Of a stretch of 64,000 nt of DNA, positions 35,036-43,880 are shown in pieces. The DNA comes from JBCBKL01 sp963922565 (GTDB lineage Bacteria > Pseudomonadota > Alphaproteobacteria > Rhodobacterales > Rhodobacteraceae). A program made the position numbers and the translations under genes. Every line of letters starts with the position of its first letter. Positions within the stretch are counted from its first letter, which is position 1. Below the pieces are notes generated by a model. The model was not told the DNA's origin. It made no database searches and worked only from the letters and a program-made list of their open reading frames with translations. The stretch lies in NCBI GenBank assembly GCA_963922565.1, contig CAWUIQ010000007.1:48566-112565 (forward strand). Reading direction: 5' to 3'.

Positions 35036-35181
35036 TCCGGGCCTCAATCACGATTGTTCTTCAAGCGAAGGCTTTTCTAGTGCCCTGAGTGAGCCGTGGG
35101 GAATGATCTCGGTCAATGACGGACCGCTTTGAGCAGCCCGTCAAGCGATTGGTAGCTAAAAATGCGCGGGCTTTGAGCGGC

Positions 35182-36306
35182 TTAGGGCCGCTCCGCGAGC
35201 GCAGCGTGCCAGGCGCTTGTGATCAGGTTCCGTTTCGGCGGTGTGTCAGCGATCAGCGCCTGGTTTGTCGTCGTCGCATGGGTCAAAGCCGCATGAACCT
35301 GCAACAGACTGAAATCTTCCTGCAGATCGGCCGGGCGACCTACCGCATAGGTGGGTGTTTGCTCGGCCCCCTTGAGGATGTTGATCAGAGCTTCGCCCAT
35401 GGCGATACCCAAAACAGCACCAACCAGATTGTCAGCCGGGAAATGGACGCCGCCAACGGTGCGATTGACTGCGATCCGCTCAGCGACGCGGAAGGCATGG
35501 CTTTGCGCCTGAACGGCCGCTGTGGCGCTGAACATCGTGGTGTCACCTGGGCCGGATGCGTCCATCAGCCCTTCCATAAAGGCGGCAAGCGCGAATGCCT
35601 CGGTCGCATGACCACTGGGCAAGGTTCGGTGCGACGGGGTCTGGATGATGGGCATCATCTGCGGCGCATAGTCGATTGGCCGGGGCACGTTGAAGTACAT
35701 CTTGAGCGGCATAACCATATAACCGACTGCGCGCACAAGCGCCGCCATGAGCTCCAGTGTCCATCGCGTGCCACGATCATCGAGGTATAGTGTCGCGCCG
35801 AAGAATGACGTGATGTCGTCAATCTGCTCAAGGATCTCTTCGAGCCTGTCCGGGCGAATGTCAGCATCGTTGCGCACGAAACGGAGTTGGTCCGCGAATG
35901 CAGCGTTGTTCCCGGGGCGTGTGATGGTCACCAGCGGGTCGTTGGCCGGATTGAGGTAGGAACAGAATACATCGGCAATCCCGTCCTTGGTGCCAACCCC
36001 CCGACCCTCGACCGAGAAAGCGCCGAAAATCACGTCATCCAGAACGACCTGCCGGGGGATATCGCCCAACTTGTTCAGCTGCAGCCAATCGACGGCGTAA
36101 AAGTTGTTGTCGGCCGGGATGCGTGTTGGCGTCATATCCCACTTGCCGCGAATTCCTTCGGCCGTGGTCATCAGAGCAACGCTGAGGCTGGTGGAGCTTT
36201 CGCCGCCTGCGTGATCGTCAAGACCGGTTGCTTTGCCCGCTTTGCCGGCTTTTCCAGCCTTTCCCGCTTTGCCGGCCTTACCCGCCTTTCCTGCTTTACC
36301 AGCCAT
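35182..36306 (-). CDS. PAP2-superfamily / vanadium haloperoxidase-type protein with N-terminal (GKA)8 tail
   Basis: A 374-residue protein containing the full PAP2/vanadium chloroperoxidase active site: K202-x6-R209-P210 in KMYFNVPRP, P230-S-G-H233 in TLPSGHATEAF, and R282-x5-H288-x3-D292 in NRTVGGVHFPADN. All phosphate or vanadate ligands are present. There are no membrane helices or signal peptide, so it is a soluble haloperoxidase-type member rather than a lipid phosphatase. Residues 3-26 are eight perfect GKA triplets, giving a flexible polylysine-like tail that may bind nucleic acid, membrane or polyanions. Start 36306 has a GGGGGA site. The SARP-type box is 82 bases upstream. Confidence 0.85.
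   Translation of the reverse strand: MAGKAGKAGKAGKAGKAGKAGKAGKATGLDDHAGGESSTSLSVALMTTAEGIRGKWDMTPTRIPADNNFYAVDWLQLNKLGDIPRQVVLDDVIFGAFSVEGRGVGTKDGIADVFCSYLNPANDPLVTITRPGNNAAFADQLRFVRNDADIRPDRLEEILEQIDDITSFFGATLYLDDRGTRWTLELMAALVRAVGYMVMPLKMYFNVPRPIDYAPQMMPIIQTPSHRTLPSGHATEAFALAAFMEGLMDASGPGDTTMFSATAAVQAQSHAFRVAERIAVNRTVGGVHFPADNLVGAVLGIAMGEALINILKGAEQTPTYAVGRPADLQEDFSLLQVHAALTHATTTNQALIADTPPKRNLITSAWHAALAERP
36229..36300 (-). repeat. Eight tandem GKA-encoding 9-base repeats
   Basis: The 72 bases encode eight consecutive Gly-Lys-Ala triplets just after Met-Ala. Codons vary between copies (GGT, GGA, GGC; AAA, AAG; GCA, GCG, GCC, GCT) while the peptide is perfect, which suggests selection on the protein sequence rather than a fresh slippage event. 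Confidence 0.9.
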
Positions 36307-36383
36307 TTTTGATCCCCCTGACCTACATAAAACTGAGAGCAGCTTTACGTTAAGCTGGCCGTGGTGCAATCTGCGGCTCGAAA

Positions 36384-36405
36384 TTTAACGATCTATTCAC
36401 GATCT
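36384..36405 (-). promoter_or_regulatory. SARP-type direct-repeat box upstream of the PAP2 gene and SARP gene
   Basis: Read on the minus strand, toward the PAP2 gene, the site is AGATCGT-GAAT-AGATCGT followed by TAAA; the heptamers lie at 36399-36405 and 36388-36394, an 11-base period. It is 82 bases from the PAP2 start and 46 bases from the divergent SARP start at 36451. It matches the S8 box at 31869-31890 at 20 of 22 positions. Confidence 0.7.
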
Positions 36406-36450
36406 CTGGGGGGAACCGTCGGGGCAATACAACCTTAGGACGGTTGGTTT

Positions 36451-38001
36451 ATGTCAGAACCCGTTTTGAGAATTCAGTTTTTTGGGCCATTCGTTGCAAC
36501 GGCAGCGGATGGATCGGACGTGACACCCAAAAGCCGAAAGGGGCAAGGGGTGCTTGCTCTGCTCGCCAGCAGCAACGACATGCGCCGCAGCAGGCGGATC
36601 CTGGAACAGACATTGTGGAGCGATCGCAGCCCGCAGCAGGCGGGAGGGAGCCTGCGCCAAACCCTGACCGAGTTACGCAAGGCGCTGGCCCCCTGTGGCG
36701 ACATCCTTGGTTCGGATCGGACGGCTGTCTGGTTGGATCAGTCTGTCATCGAAACGGATCTTGGGACGGATGCTGCGGACAAAGAACCGTTCCTCGAAGA
36801 CCTGAACATCCGCGACCCGGCTTTTGTAGAATGGCGTGATCGCATCCGGCCCAAACCGCGGCCGGCTTTGCCGCCCGGCGCGCAGCCGGGGGTCCGGTTC
36901 CGCTGTGTTGGCAACGGTTCAAATGGTGGGGTTATCGGGTCCATCGTCGCAGATCAGCTGGGCCATTCGCTGCAAGAGCATTTGACGTCATGGATGGTCG
37001 ACCGCGAAGGCGACGTGCTCGTCAAATGCGATCTCGCCGAACTCGGTCTCAGCAACGTGCTGACGGTGCGGGTCACCCATGAATTTACGGGCACCGTGCT
37101 TTATTCAGGCTTTCGGGAGTTCCAGGGGGATCCGTCGCAGGCGCTGGTTGCCGGTTTCCTGACTGAGCTCGTCCACGAAACGGTCGGACGCGTTGTCGCG
37201 AGCCTGCCCCGCGTTTTGGGTCTCGATCGTCCCGAGGTGGTCGCCGCCGGGTTTGCAAACGTGGCTTTGAACCGACTTGCATCCTTCGAAAAGGACAAGC
37301 TGGTCGAGGCCGACGATCTTTTTGCCCGGGCCCACGGGACGGATGGGAACGGCGTTTATCTGGCCTGGCAGGCCTTCGTCCGGATGGCACAGGTCGTTGA
37401 CCATCATGCCGAGGCACCCCGTGCGTTGCTGGAAGAGGTCGAGGGTCTGCTCAGCCGCTCGCTGGAAAACGCGCCGAGAAACTCGGTAGCACTTTCGCTG
37501 GTCTCTCTGACGCGCAACATGCTTTTTGACGACTACAGCACGGCGGTGGAGCTGGCAGAGATAGCGACCCGGCTGAACAGCAACGGTTTGCTTGCCAAAC
37601 AGTCGCTTGCCGTGGCTGGTGCGGCTGAGGCTGACCCTCAAACTGCATACCGCGCCTCGCGCCTGTGTCAGGCGGCTCTCGGGGCGGATGGGCTGCGTCA
37701 CCTGTGGGATCTCTATCACGCCCTTGTCTGCATCCGCGCCGGTCAGCTGAACGAGGCGACGCAAGCCGCCGAGCGGGCTGCGCGCAGCAGCGAGTCGTTC
37801 GTCGCGCCAAGGCGGCAACTGCTGAGCCTTTATCTTGCCGCCGGGCAAGAAGATGCTGCCGCGCAGGTCTTGGAAGAGCTGAAGGCGCTTGAACCGTCAT
37901 TCGAGCTTGATCGCTATTTTCACGATGAAAGCTATCCGGTTCTGACCCTCAGAGACGCCGGGCTGTTGCAGCAATCGGCGAGGATTGTCGGGCGGGGTTG
38001 A
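36451..38001 (+). CDS. SARP-like transcriptional regulator (OmpR-type winged helix plus TPR)
   Basis: A 516-residue protein. The first about 95 residues fit a SARP/BTAD-type winged helix: LRIQFFGPFVATAADGSDVT, KSRKGQGVLALLASSNDMRR, LEQTLWSDRSPQQAGGSLRQ and LTELRKALAP. A middle region (about 130-250) has VRFRCVGNGSNGGV. The C-terminal half is helical and TPR-like (LAEIATRLNSNGLLAKQSLA; LVCIRAGQLNEATQAAERAA; LSLYLAAGQEDAAAQVLEEL). SARPs are classical activators that bind heptamer direct repeats with 11-base period. Such repeats occur upstream of this gene's divergent neighbour and of the S8 gene, making this the likely cluster activator. The signal sensed by the TPR part is unknown. Confidence 0.82.
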   Translation: MSEPVLRIQFFGPFVATAADGSDVTPKSRKGQGVLALLASSNDMRRSRRILEQTLWSDRSPQQAGGSLRQTLTELRKALAPCGDILGSDRTAVWLDQSVIETDLGTDAADKEPFLEDLNIRDPAFVEWRDRIRPKPRPALPPGAQPGVRFRCVGNGSNGGVIGSIVADQLGHSLQEHLTSWMVDREGDVLVKCDLAELGLSNVLTVRVTHEFTGTVLYSGFREFQGDPSQALVAGFLTELVHETVGRVVASLPRVLGLDRPEVVAAGFANVALNRLASFEKDKLVEADDLFARAHGTDGNGVYLAWQAFVRMAQVVDHHAEAPRALLEEVEGLLSRSLENAPRNSVALSLVSLTRNMLFDDYSTAVELAEIATRLNSNGLLAKQSLAVAGAAEADPQTAYRASRLCQAALGADGLRHLWDLYHALVCIRAGQLNEATQAAERAARSSESFVAPRRQLLSLYLAAGQEDAAAQVLEELKALEPSFELDRYFHDESYPVLTLRDAGLLQQSARIVGRG

Positions 38002-38266
38002 GAAGGCGGAGCTCGTCGTCTGCGCGAGGTCGCCCGGCGCCATCTGTTTAGCCATCAGTAAAGCAAGTCCCACCGGCAGAACCAGAACCACCATTTGCCA
38101 ATGGATCGGGTGGGGCCACCGCCCTGAATGTTCAGCGTGAGCCTAAGCCTCTAAAGGCATTGATGAAAGCGCCTATACCGATTGATCGGTGGTTTGCACC
38201 GGGTCGGAAACTGCGATACCGACGGCGGGACGGACCTCAAGACAGAGATTGGAGCGAGTGCCTGCA

Positions 38267-39382
38267 ATGACCAAAACAGTCGCGTTTATCGGCACGGAAG
38301 GTGGCGTTTCTTTCAGTGGTCTTGGCTTTGAAACGGCCCTTCAGAAGATCGGCCAAAACACTGGCAATGCCTTGTTTCAAAGCGCAATGTGGCGGCTTAT
38401 CCGAAACCCGAAAATGGCGATTGGTATAGGCACTTCCGTTGAACTCGTGAGAGAGGTTGCGGATCTGCTGGTCATACCGGCAGCCAATCAAGTCAATCCC
38501 GCATGGGACCTTTCGGCTTGGGCGACATTTGTCGAGTCAATTGATCTCCCGATTGTCTGCATAGGCTTGGGAGCGCAAGCGCATGTCGGTGCGGGAACCC
38601 GCCTGAACCTTCAGCCGGGAACAGAACGCTATTTGAAGGTGGTCGCCGAAAGGACGACGACGATAGGTGTTCGCGGGAAGTACACACAAGACGTTCTGGC
38701 CGACATTGGGATCGAAAACACTGAGGTTACGGGTTGTCCGTCTCAAACCATCAACAATCGCGTGCGAGGTCGAACCATCCAAGAACAGATTGATGGTTTT
38801 GCGCATATCGAGAACCCAAAGCTGGGTTATGTCCTTGGGACGTTGGAAGAACAGGCGCGCGATACGGACCGGTATCTTGCCGGGCTGGTTCGTGATTTAG
38901 ATCATCAGCTGATTTTGCAGACGGATCCAAGATTGATGGGCTTGATCCACCAACGTGACAAGACGATAGCAGACATGGATTATTTGGGCTGGATCGCTCA
39001 AATTCTACGGCCTGACTTGGATGGGCCTCAATTCGCTGACTATCTGCTGCAGCATGGTGTTTTCTATTCCGATGCGCGCACATGGATTGATTCAATGCGT
39101 CGGACAGATCTTGTCTTGGGTCTGCGGATCCACGGTGCGGTCGCCGCAATTCAGGCAGAGAAGCTTGGCATATGTGTCGCATTCGATAGTCGGACCCTCG
39201 AGCTGGCACACACTATGGGATATCCTTACATTCGGGCAGATGACATTCGGCAAGGGATGGACCTTGCAGATATCGTTGCGGCGTCAGAGTTCTCATCCGA
39301 TCGCTTTGATCACTTACGGGTCAAGAAGAGAGAGCTCATAAGATCGATACTTCTCGATGCGGGTTGTCTGATTTCGGACTAA
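38267..39382 (+). CDS. Polysaccharide pyruvyl transferase family protein
   Basis: A 371-residue protein of the polysaccharide pyruvyl transferase fold (WcaK/AmsJ/CsaB-like). Features seen are LPIVCIGLGAQAH, TTTIGVRGKYTQDVLADIGI with VTGCPSQTINNR, and the C-terminal donor-site strand TDLVLGLRIHGAVAAIQAEK, where R-x-H-G is the family hallmark. Members transfer pyruvate from phosphoenolpyruvate to sugars as ketals, or act as related GT-B enzymes. The ATG at 38267 was chosen; GGAG lies 12 bases before it. It opens the glycan region on the right of the SARP gene. Confidence 0.85.
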   Translation: MTKTVAFIGTEGGVSFSGLGFETALQKIGQNTGNALFQSAMWRLIRNPKMAIGIGTSVELVREVADLLVIPAANQVNPAWDLSAWATFVESIDLPIVCIGLGAQAHVGAGTRLNLQPGTERYLKVVAERTTTIGVRGKYTQDVLADIGIENTEVTGCPSQTINNRVRGRTIQEQIDGFAHIENPKLGYVLGTLEEQARDTDRYLAGLVRDLDHQLILQTDPRLMGLIHQRDKTIADMDYLGWIAQILRPDLDGPQFADYLLQHGVFYSDARTWIDSMRRTDLVLGLRIHGAVAAIQAEKLGICVAFDSRTLELAHTMGYPYIRADDIRQGMDLADIVAASEFSSDRFDHLRVKKRELIRSILLDAGCLISD

Positions 39383-39474
39383 GTCGTTTCTCTGACCGCC
39401 CTGCGGTTAGGAATTTGCTGGCGCATCTGCAAGGTTGTAGTGCCCCGGCCAAGGGCTGCAGGAGCCGGGCGGCG

Positions 39475-40395
39475 TTACAGCTTGCCGTTTGCCGCTGCCC
39501 AATAGAGTGTCAACTGTCCAAGCGCTCCGTGCCTGCGCAAGCCCGCGCGTAGGATCAAATACAATCGCCGGAGCATTCTGCTGTCCCGCGCGACCCGAAA
39601 TTTATTCATGATATCAATTGCCTGAGGCGAGAGCTGGTCCTCGATCAGATCCAGCGTCGCGAGGTTTGTTGTGATCCAATGTTGGTAGGTTCCATTCCTT
39701 ACCAATGCGGCTCTGTTCTTCATGGCGTTTGGTCGACGAGCGTCACCGAGCACGCTTCCGCCATGTTGCCGATAAAGTAATGTCGGTTCAGCGTCGAAAA
39801 TGACGGTTCCGCCGACTGCGCTGATAACCTGATAAAGCCACAGATCATGTGCGGAGATGCCTTCGACCATGAGTGCCAGTTCCCTAACGATCTTGAAGGC
39901 TTCTTTGTTGAGAACCTGAGTATTTCCTCCGGCAAAGTTCTGAACCAGGGCATGCCTGAAGTCGAATGGGGGGCGCATGAGCCTTGAGAGGTACATCGGA
40001 CGCAGGTTGGCGTCGCAAACCGTTGTCCTCGAACCATAGAGGGCGGGCTTACGTCTCACCTCAGACAAAGATCTCGCTGCACGCTCGAGCTTATCTGGCA
40101 GCCAAACATCGTCCTGATCGCAGAGCGCTACGAACTCGCTTTCGCTGGGTTGGCGCAGTAGTTTCAGGAAGTTACCATCCGAGCCGGAACCCGGTCCATC
40201 GAGCAATACGGCCTCGCAGTCGGGCCAGGCCTCCATGAACCGCAAGAAGATCGTCTTTGTGTCGTCCGAAGAGCCGTCGTCACTCGCCACGATACGACGT
40301 GGCCTCAGGGTTTGGGCCTTAAGGCTCGTCAACTGCTCAGTGAGATGATCCGCACCATTGTACAACGCCAGGAGCACAGTCACGGAAGTATTCAT
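39475..40395 (-). CDS. Glycosyltransferase family 2
   Basis: A 306-residue GT-A glycosyltransferase: NTSVTVLLALYNGADHLTEQ, IVASDDGSSDDTKTI, and the catalytic-metal region FVALCDQDDVWLPDKLERA. The later part GGNTQVLNKEAFKIV and ISAHDLWLYQV fits rhamnosyltransferase-like GT2 proteins. It lies convergent to the pyruvyl transferase gene and divergent from the HAD gene. It is cytoplasmic, with no membrane helices. The acceptor is not known. Confidence 0.9.
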   Translation of the reverse strand: MNTSVTVLLALYNGADHLTEQLTSLKAQTLRPRRIVASDDGSSDDTKTIFLRFMEAWPDCEAVLLDGPGSGSDGNFLKLLRQPSESEFVALCDQDDVWLPDKLERAARSLSEVRRKPALYGSRTTVCDANLRPMYLSRLMRPPFDFRHALVQNFAGGNTQVLNKEAFKIVRELALMVEGISAHDLWLYQVISAVGGTVIFDAEPTLLYRQHGGSVLGDARRPNAMKNRAALVRNGTYQHWITTNLATLDLIEDQLSPQAIDIMNKFRVARDSRMLRRLYLILRAGLRRHGALGQLTLYWAAANGKL

Positions 40396-40509
40396 TCCTA
40401 GCCTTTCGTAGGTCGAGACCGGAACCAGCTATGATCCACAAACTGATGAGCTAGCATCATCCTTTGTGGTGGTCGAGATGTTGACGTTCCCGGCGAGCTG
40501 TATCAAGAC

Positions 40510-41427
40510 GTGGCGAGCTTGCAGGGCATGGGTGGTATGGCGACCGAAGTAACGAGAGTTTATCAGTTCGGCGCGCTAGAGTCGCGTTTGCGCCGCTGCC
40601 ACGATCGCAACGCAATGTTCGAGGATCCTGAATTTGCCGGCGATCTTGCCCAGCGTTTGGACGAGATGCTAGGTGATGCTGGGCCTGCCCCTGTCTTGTC
40701 TCTTGACGTATTTGATACGCTACTGTTGCGCGACGATAGCTCTGAATTGACCCGGTTTTTCGAAATTGGAAAGGAAATGGCTGCGGTTGCCTCATCAAGA
40801 CTTTCGCTGACCATCACTCAACAGGATGCCTTTCTGGCCCGTCACATGGGCACCAAGGCAACATATCGGTGTCGCGACCGGATAAAAGGCTTCGGAGAAG
40901 GGTCACTGACGGAGATTCACCAAACATCCAGCCGTATTCTCTGTGGAACCAGTGATTTGGCAGAGGATTTCATTGCTGCCGAGTTGGACTACGAGAGGCG
41001 AAGGACGACCGCAAACCAAGCATTGGTGGTGTACATGCGTGAGATGCGTTCTAGGGGTGGTCGCGTCGCATTGATTACAGACATGTACATGCATGCGAAC
41101 CACGTGGAAAATCTATTGTCGGCCCACGGAATCAGCCCTGGCTCCTACGACTACCTCGTGTCCAGTGCGGACCAGATAGTTTCGAAAGCATCGGGAGAGT
41201 TGTTTGCCGTCGTTGAGAAAGCTCTTTCAGCCAAACCAGGTGAGTTTGTCCATGTCGGCGATAGCCTGAAAGGTGACATGCAACGACCACTCGAGCAGGG
41301 ATGGCAAGCATTGCACCTGCCAATCTCTACTGGTGGCGTTCAGAGACGACGCGCCGATCATCTGCAGACCGCCTCTCACCTTCGAGAGTCATTCGGACTC
41401 AACGTCGATATCGCGATGCCAAAATGA
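40510..41427 (+). CDS. HAD-superfamily hydrolase (COG5610-type)
   Basis: A roughly 305-residue HAD hydrolase. Motif I is D66-V-F-D69 in VLSLDVFDTLLLRD, motif II is in RVALITDMYMHA and motif IV is HVGDSLKGDMQRP; lysine motif III is expected near SKASGELFAVV. COG5610 proteins are large predicted hydrolases found in polysaccharide clusters, and the next gene begins with what looks like the second half of that family. The start is uncertain: GTG at 40510 or ATG at 40528 or 40537. The stop overlaps the next start by four bases (ATGA). Confidence 0.82.
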   Translation: MASLQGMGGMATEVTRVYQFGALESRLRRCHDRNAMFEDPEFAGDLAQRLDEMLGDAGPAPVLSLDVFDTLLLRDDSSELTRFFEIGKEMAAVASSRLSLTITQQDAFLARHMGTKATYRCRDRIKGFGEGSLTEIHQTSSRILCGTSDLAEDFIAAELDYERRRTTANQALVVYMREMRSRGGRVALITDMYMHANHVENLLSAHGISPGSYDYLVSSADQIVSKASGELFAVVEKALSAKPGEFVHVGDSLKGDMQRPLEQGWQALHLPISTGGVQRRRADHLQTASHLRESFGLNVDIAMPK

Positions 41428-43880
41428 TCATCTCTGAACCGTCAAAAAACGAAAGCCGCACCGATCTAACGCAGCGCCTGGGTAATGACTTGGTTGGTCC
41501 GGTTATTCATCACTGGCTTTTGAACCTTCACCAACACATTGCGTACTTCACCGACGATCAGACCGCATTCTTGTTTTGTGCAAGGGCAGGGGTTCGCATT
41601 CAGCGGCTTTACAACATGTTTCTGGCGGGCCGGCACTTTCAACCGGTTGGCACCCCCGAAATCTTTTGGGTCTCCCGCCTGGCGGTTGGTAAGGGCACCT
41701 ACAATAAACAGGCTGCGGCCGTTACGAAAATCATCAGTGACGAGTATTACCATTCTTCGCTGCGCGAACTAGTCCAAGGGGTGCTTCGCAATCATCCCGA
41801 CAAGTTGGACAAAATTGATTTGTCAGGGTCTGCTTTGGGTAAGCCGGGCGCGGGCTTTTCAGACTGGCTGGGCGCGAAGTCAGCACCGGCTCGCGCCGTT
41901 GAGAGCTATCTAAACGAGTGCAGCAAAACCTTTACGGAGTATCTAAAGGACCTGGTCGGACATGCCAAGCGTGTGGTCCTGATTGACAGCGGTTGGCAAG
42001 GTACCTCGCAGAGCCTCCTGACGCATGCATTTCCCGAATATGACTGGAAAGGGCTGTATTTCGGGCGCATCATGACGCCAAAAGCCGACATGTCGATCCG
42101 ACACGATATCGTGGGGCTGATGTTTGAAGCAGAAGCTTACGATCCCTCCAAACCGGCGACGGCCTTTGTCCTTCACCGGCATCTGATTGAGACCCTGCTA
42201 GAACCTAACGGTCCTTCGGTTGAAGACATTTACTTCGGCCCATCCAAAGCTGTGGTTGAGACTCAGGTGCAGCAGAACTTGACTGACCCCTCCGATGAAT
42301 CGAACGAGCCGCTCTTTCACGCGGTAACGGAATATCTTCGGCGAAACGCCGATCTTTCGGCGACCGAAATAGTGGCGCGTGGCCAGGCTGCGATGGAGGA
42401 GCTGGCGCAATGGCTCGCTTTTCCATCCAGTGACCAAGCGACAGCGACTATCACAAAAAGCAGGTCGGCGGATTTCGGGAAAGATCTTCTCGTGCCGGTT
42501 CTGCTGTCCAAGGATCATCCCAAATGGTCAGATTCCGACCTGCGGGTGCAACACGCGCTTTGGCCGAGCGGTCAGGTTGCGCTGGAATATGCGGGTGGCG
42601 TAGCCCGAGAACTTCAAGCGCGAATCGCCGGGCTGTCTTCCAACCAGGCAAGCTTCGATCCCAAAAGTTCCAAAGATAATGATCAAGGGGCTCCTTCAAC
42701 CTCTGCGGTCAGCGAAACCGGTCCGACGGTCGCGGTAATAACGCGAACCAAGAACCGCCCAATAATGCTAGAGCGAGCCGCACGTAGCGTAGCCGCGCAA
42801 ACCTATGACAATATACAATGGGTGGTCGTGAATGACGGCGGTGATGAAGAGGTCGTCCGGCAGGTAATCGAAGCAAGCTCGGTTGATCGGCAAAAGATCA
42901 CTCTCGTGTCAAACTCCCACAGTCTTGGTATGGAGGCCGCATCCAACGCAGGCATCCGAAATTCGGACTCAGATTATCTGGTGATTCATGACGATGATGA
43001 CAGTTGGGACCCAAGATTCGTAGAGACTTGCATCATGAAACTCGAAAGTCCTAGCGGTGAGATTTTTGGTGGAGTTATTACCGGCACCGTCTATGTCTCT
43101 GAGGAAATCAAAGGTGATGAAATAATTGAACATCATCGGATGCCATACAATAGTTGGGTAAAGAATGTTCAATTATCTGAGATGATGCGCGGAAACTTCT
43201 TTGCGCCAATTTCATTTCTGTATCGTCGTTCCATTTTTGATGAAATTGGAGGTTATAATGAAGACTTGCCGGTTCTGGGCGACTGGTATTTCAACGTAGA
43301 GTTTCTGCTGCAATCCGATGTCGCGGTCTTGGATCAACCGATGGCCTACTATCACCACCGGGATCAGGGCGATGCCTCTCGCAACGGTGTCTATTCGAAT
43401 TCGGTGATAGGCGGAAAATCCAAGCATGAGGAATATGCGGCCGTTGCTCGAAATATGTTGCTGCGCAAGTACAGTCAGAAAAGCGCTTTGGTGGTTGGTC
43501 TGATTGACGGCTACTTTGCTGCTGGCATATCGCATCAGCTTTCGCAATCACCAACCGCCGGGGGTGCCTCAGGATATGATGAGATCGACCGTTTGTGGCT
43601 GATCTCCAACCTTCTTAAGCGTCGTCGGCAGCGTCTGGTGTGGATGATCCGCGGGTTGAAAGCACCTTCTGTTGAGATGTCCTGGCCTCAAGTCGTGCGG
43701 CGTTGGAACCTGCCGCTTTGTGAGGTACCGATCCATCCTTCCTTTGATGAACAACGTTATCTTGAAGCGAACCACGACGTCGCAGCCGCGGTTCGTTCCG
43801 CGAATGTACGTTCAGGATACGAGCATTATCTGCGGTATGGACGTGAAGAGAAAAGACCTCGGACAAATCGCGCGACCTGA
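41424..43880 (+). CDS. HAD-associated domain fused to GT2 glycosyltransferase
   Basis: An 818-residue fusion. Residues 1 to about 420 resemble the C-terminal part of large COG5610-type proteins (AFLFCARAGVRIQRLYNMFL; VVLIDSGWQGTSQSLLTHAF). Residues about 430-660 are a GT2 domain (TVAVITRTKNRPIMLERAAR; IQWVVVNDGGDEEVV; YLVIHDDDDSWDPRFVETCI). The last 60 residues contain FDEQRYLEANHDVAAAVRSA and YEHYLRYGREEKRPR, a tail motif I have seen on many marine and alphaproteobacterial glycan proteins. Part of it, around 43060-43270, is visibly richer in A and T than neighbouring genes. The start overlaps the HAD stop by four bases, so the two proteins are made together and may act as a pair. Confidence 0.82.
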   Translation: MIISEPSKNESRTDLTQRLGNDLVGPVIHHWLLNLHQHIAYFTDDQTAFLFCARAGVRIQRLYNMFLAGRHFQPVGTPEIFWVSRLAVGKGTYNKQAAAVTKIISDEYYHSSLRELVQGVLRNHPDKLDKIDLSGSALGKPGAGFSDWLGAKSAPARAVESYLNECSKTFTEYLKDLVGHAKRVVLIDSGWQGTSQSLLTHAFPEYDWKGLYFGRIMTPKADMSIRHDIVGLMFEAEAYDPSKPATAFVLHRHLIETLLEPNGPSVEDIYFGPSKAVVETQVQQNLTDPSDESNEPLFHAVTEYLRRNADLSATEIVARGQAAMEELAQWLAFPSSDQATATITKSRSADFGKDLLVPVLLSKDHPKWSDSDLRVQHALWPSGQVALEYAGGVARELQARIAGLSSNQASFDPKSSKDNDQGAPSTSAVSETGPTVAVITRTKNRPIMLERAARSVAAQTYDNIQWVVVNDGGDEEVVRQVIEASSVDRQKITLVSNSHSLGMEAASNAGIRNSDSDYLVIHDDDDSWDPRFVETCIMKLESPSGEIFGGVITGTVYVSEEIKGDEIIEHHRMPYNSWVKNVQLSEMMRGNFFAPISFLYRRSIFDEIGGYNEDLPVLGDWYFNVEFLLQSDVAVLDQPMAYYHHRDQGDASRNGVYSNSVIGGKSKHEEYAAVARNMLLRKYSQKSALVVGLIDGYFAAGISHQLSQSPTAGGASGYDEIDRLWLISNLLKRRRQRLVWMIRGLKAPSVEMSWPQVVRRWNLPLCEVPIHPSFDEQRYLEANHDVAAAVRSANVRSGYEHYLRYGREEKRPRTNRAT

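Noticed and set aside
35048..35181. Spacer upstream of the nitroreductase-like gene, checked for a SARP box
   Set aside because: Only a single half-site-like ATCACGATT lies here, too close to the start codon and without a second copy.
36229..36300. Short regularly repeated units, at first sight like a repeat array
   Set aside because: The units are 9 bases without spacers and encode GKA in frame at the start of a real gene, so this is a coding repeat, not a CRISPR array.
38002..38266. Spacer between the SARP gene and the pyruvyl transferase, checked for a third SARP box
   Set aside because: No AGATCGT pair with 11-base period in either orientation was found, so the glycan region is not assigned to that regulon.
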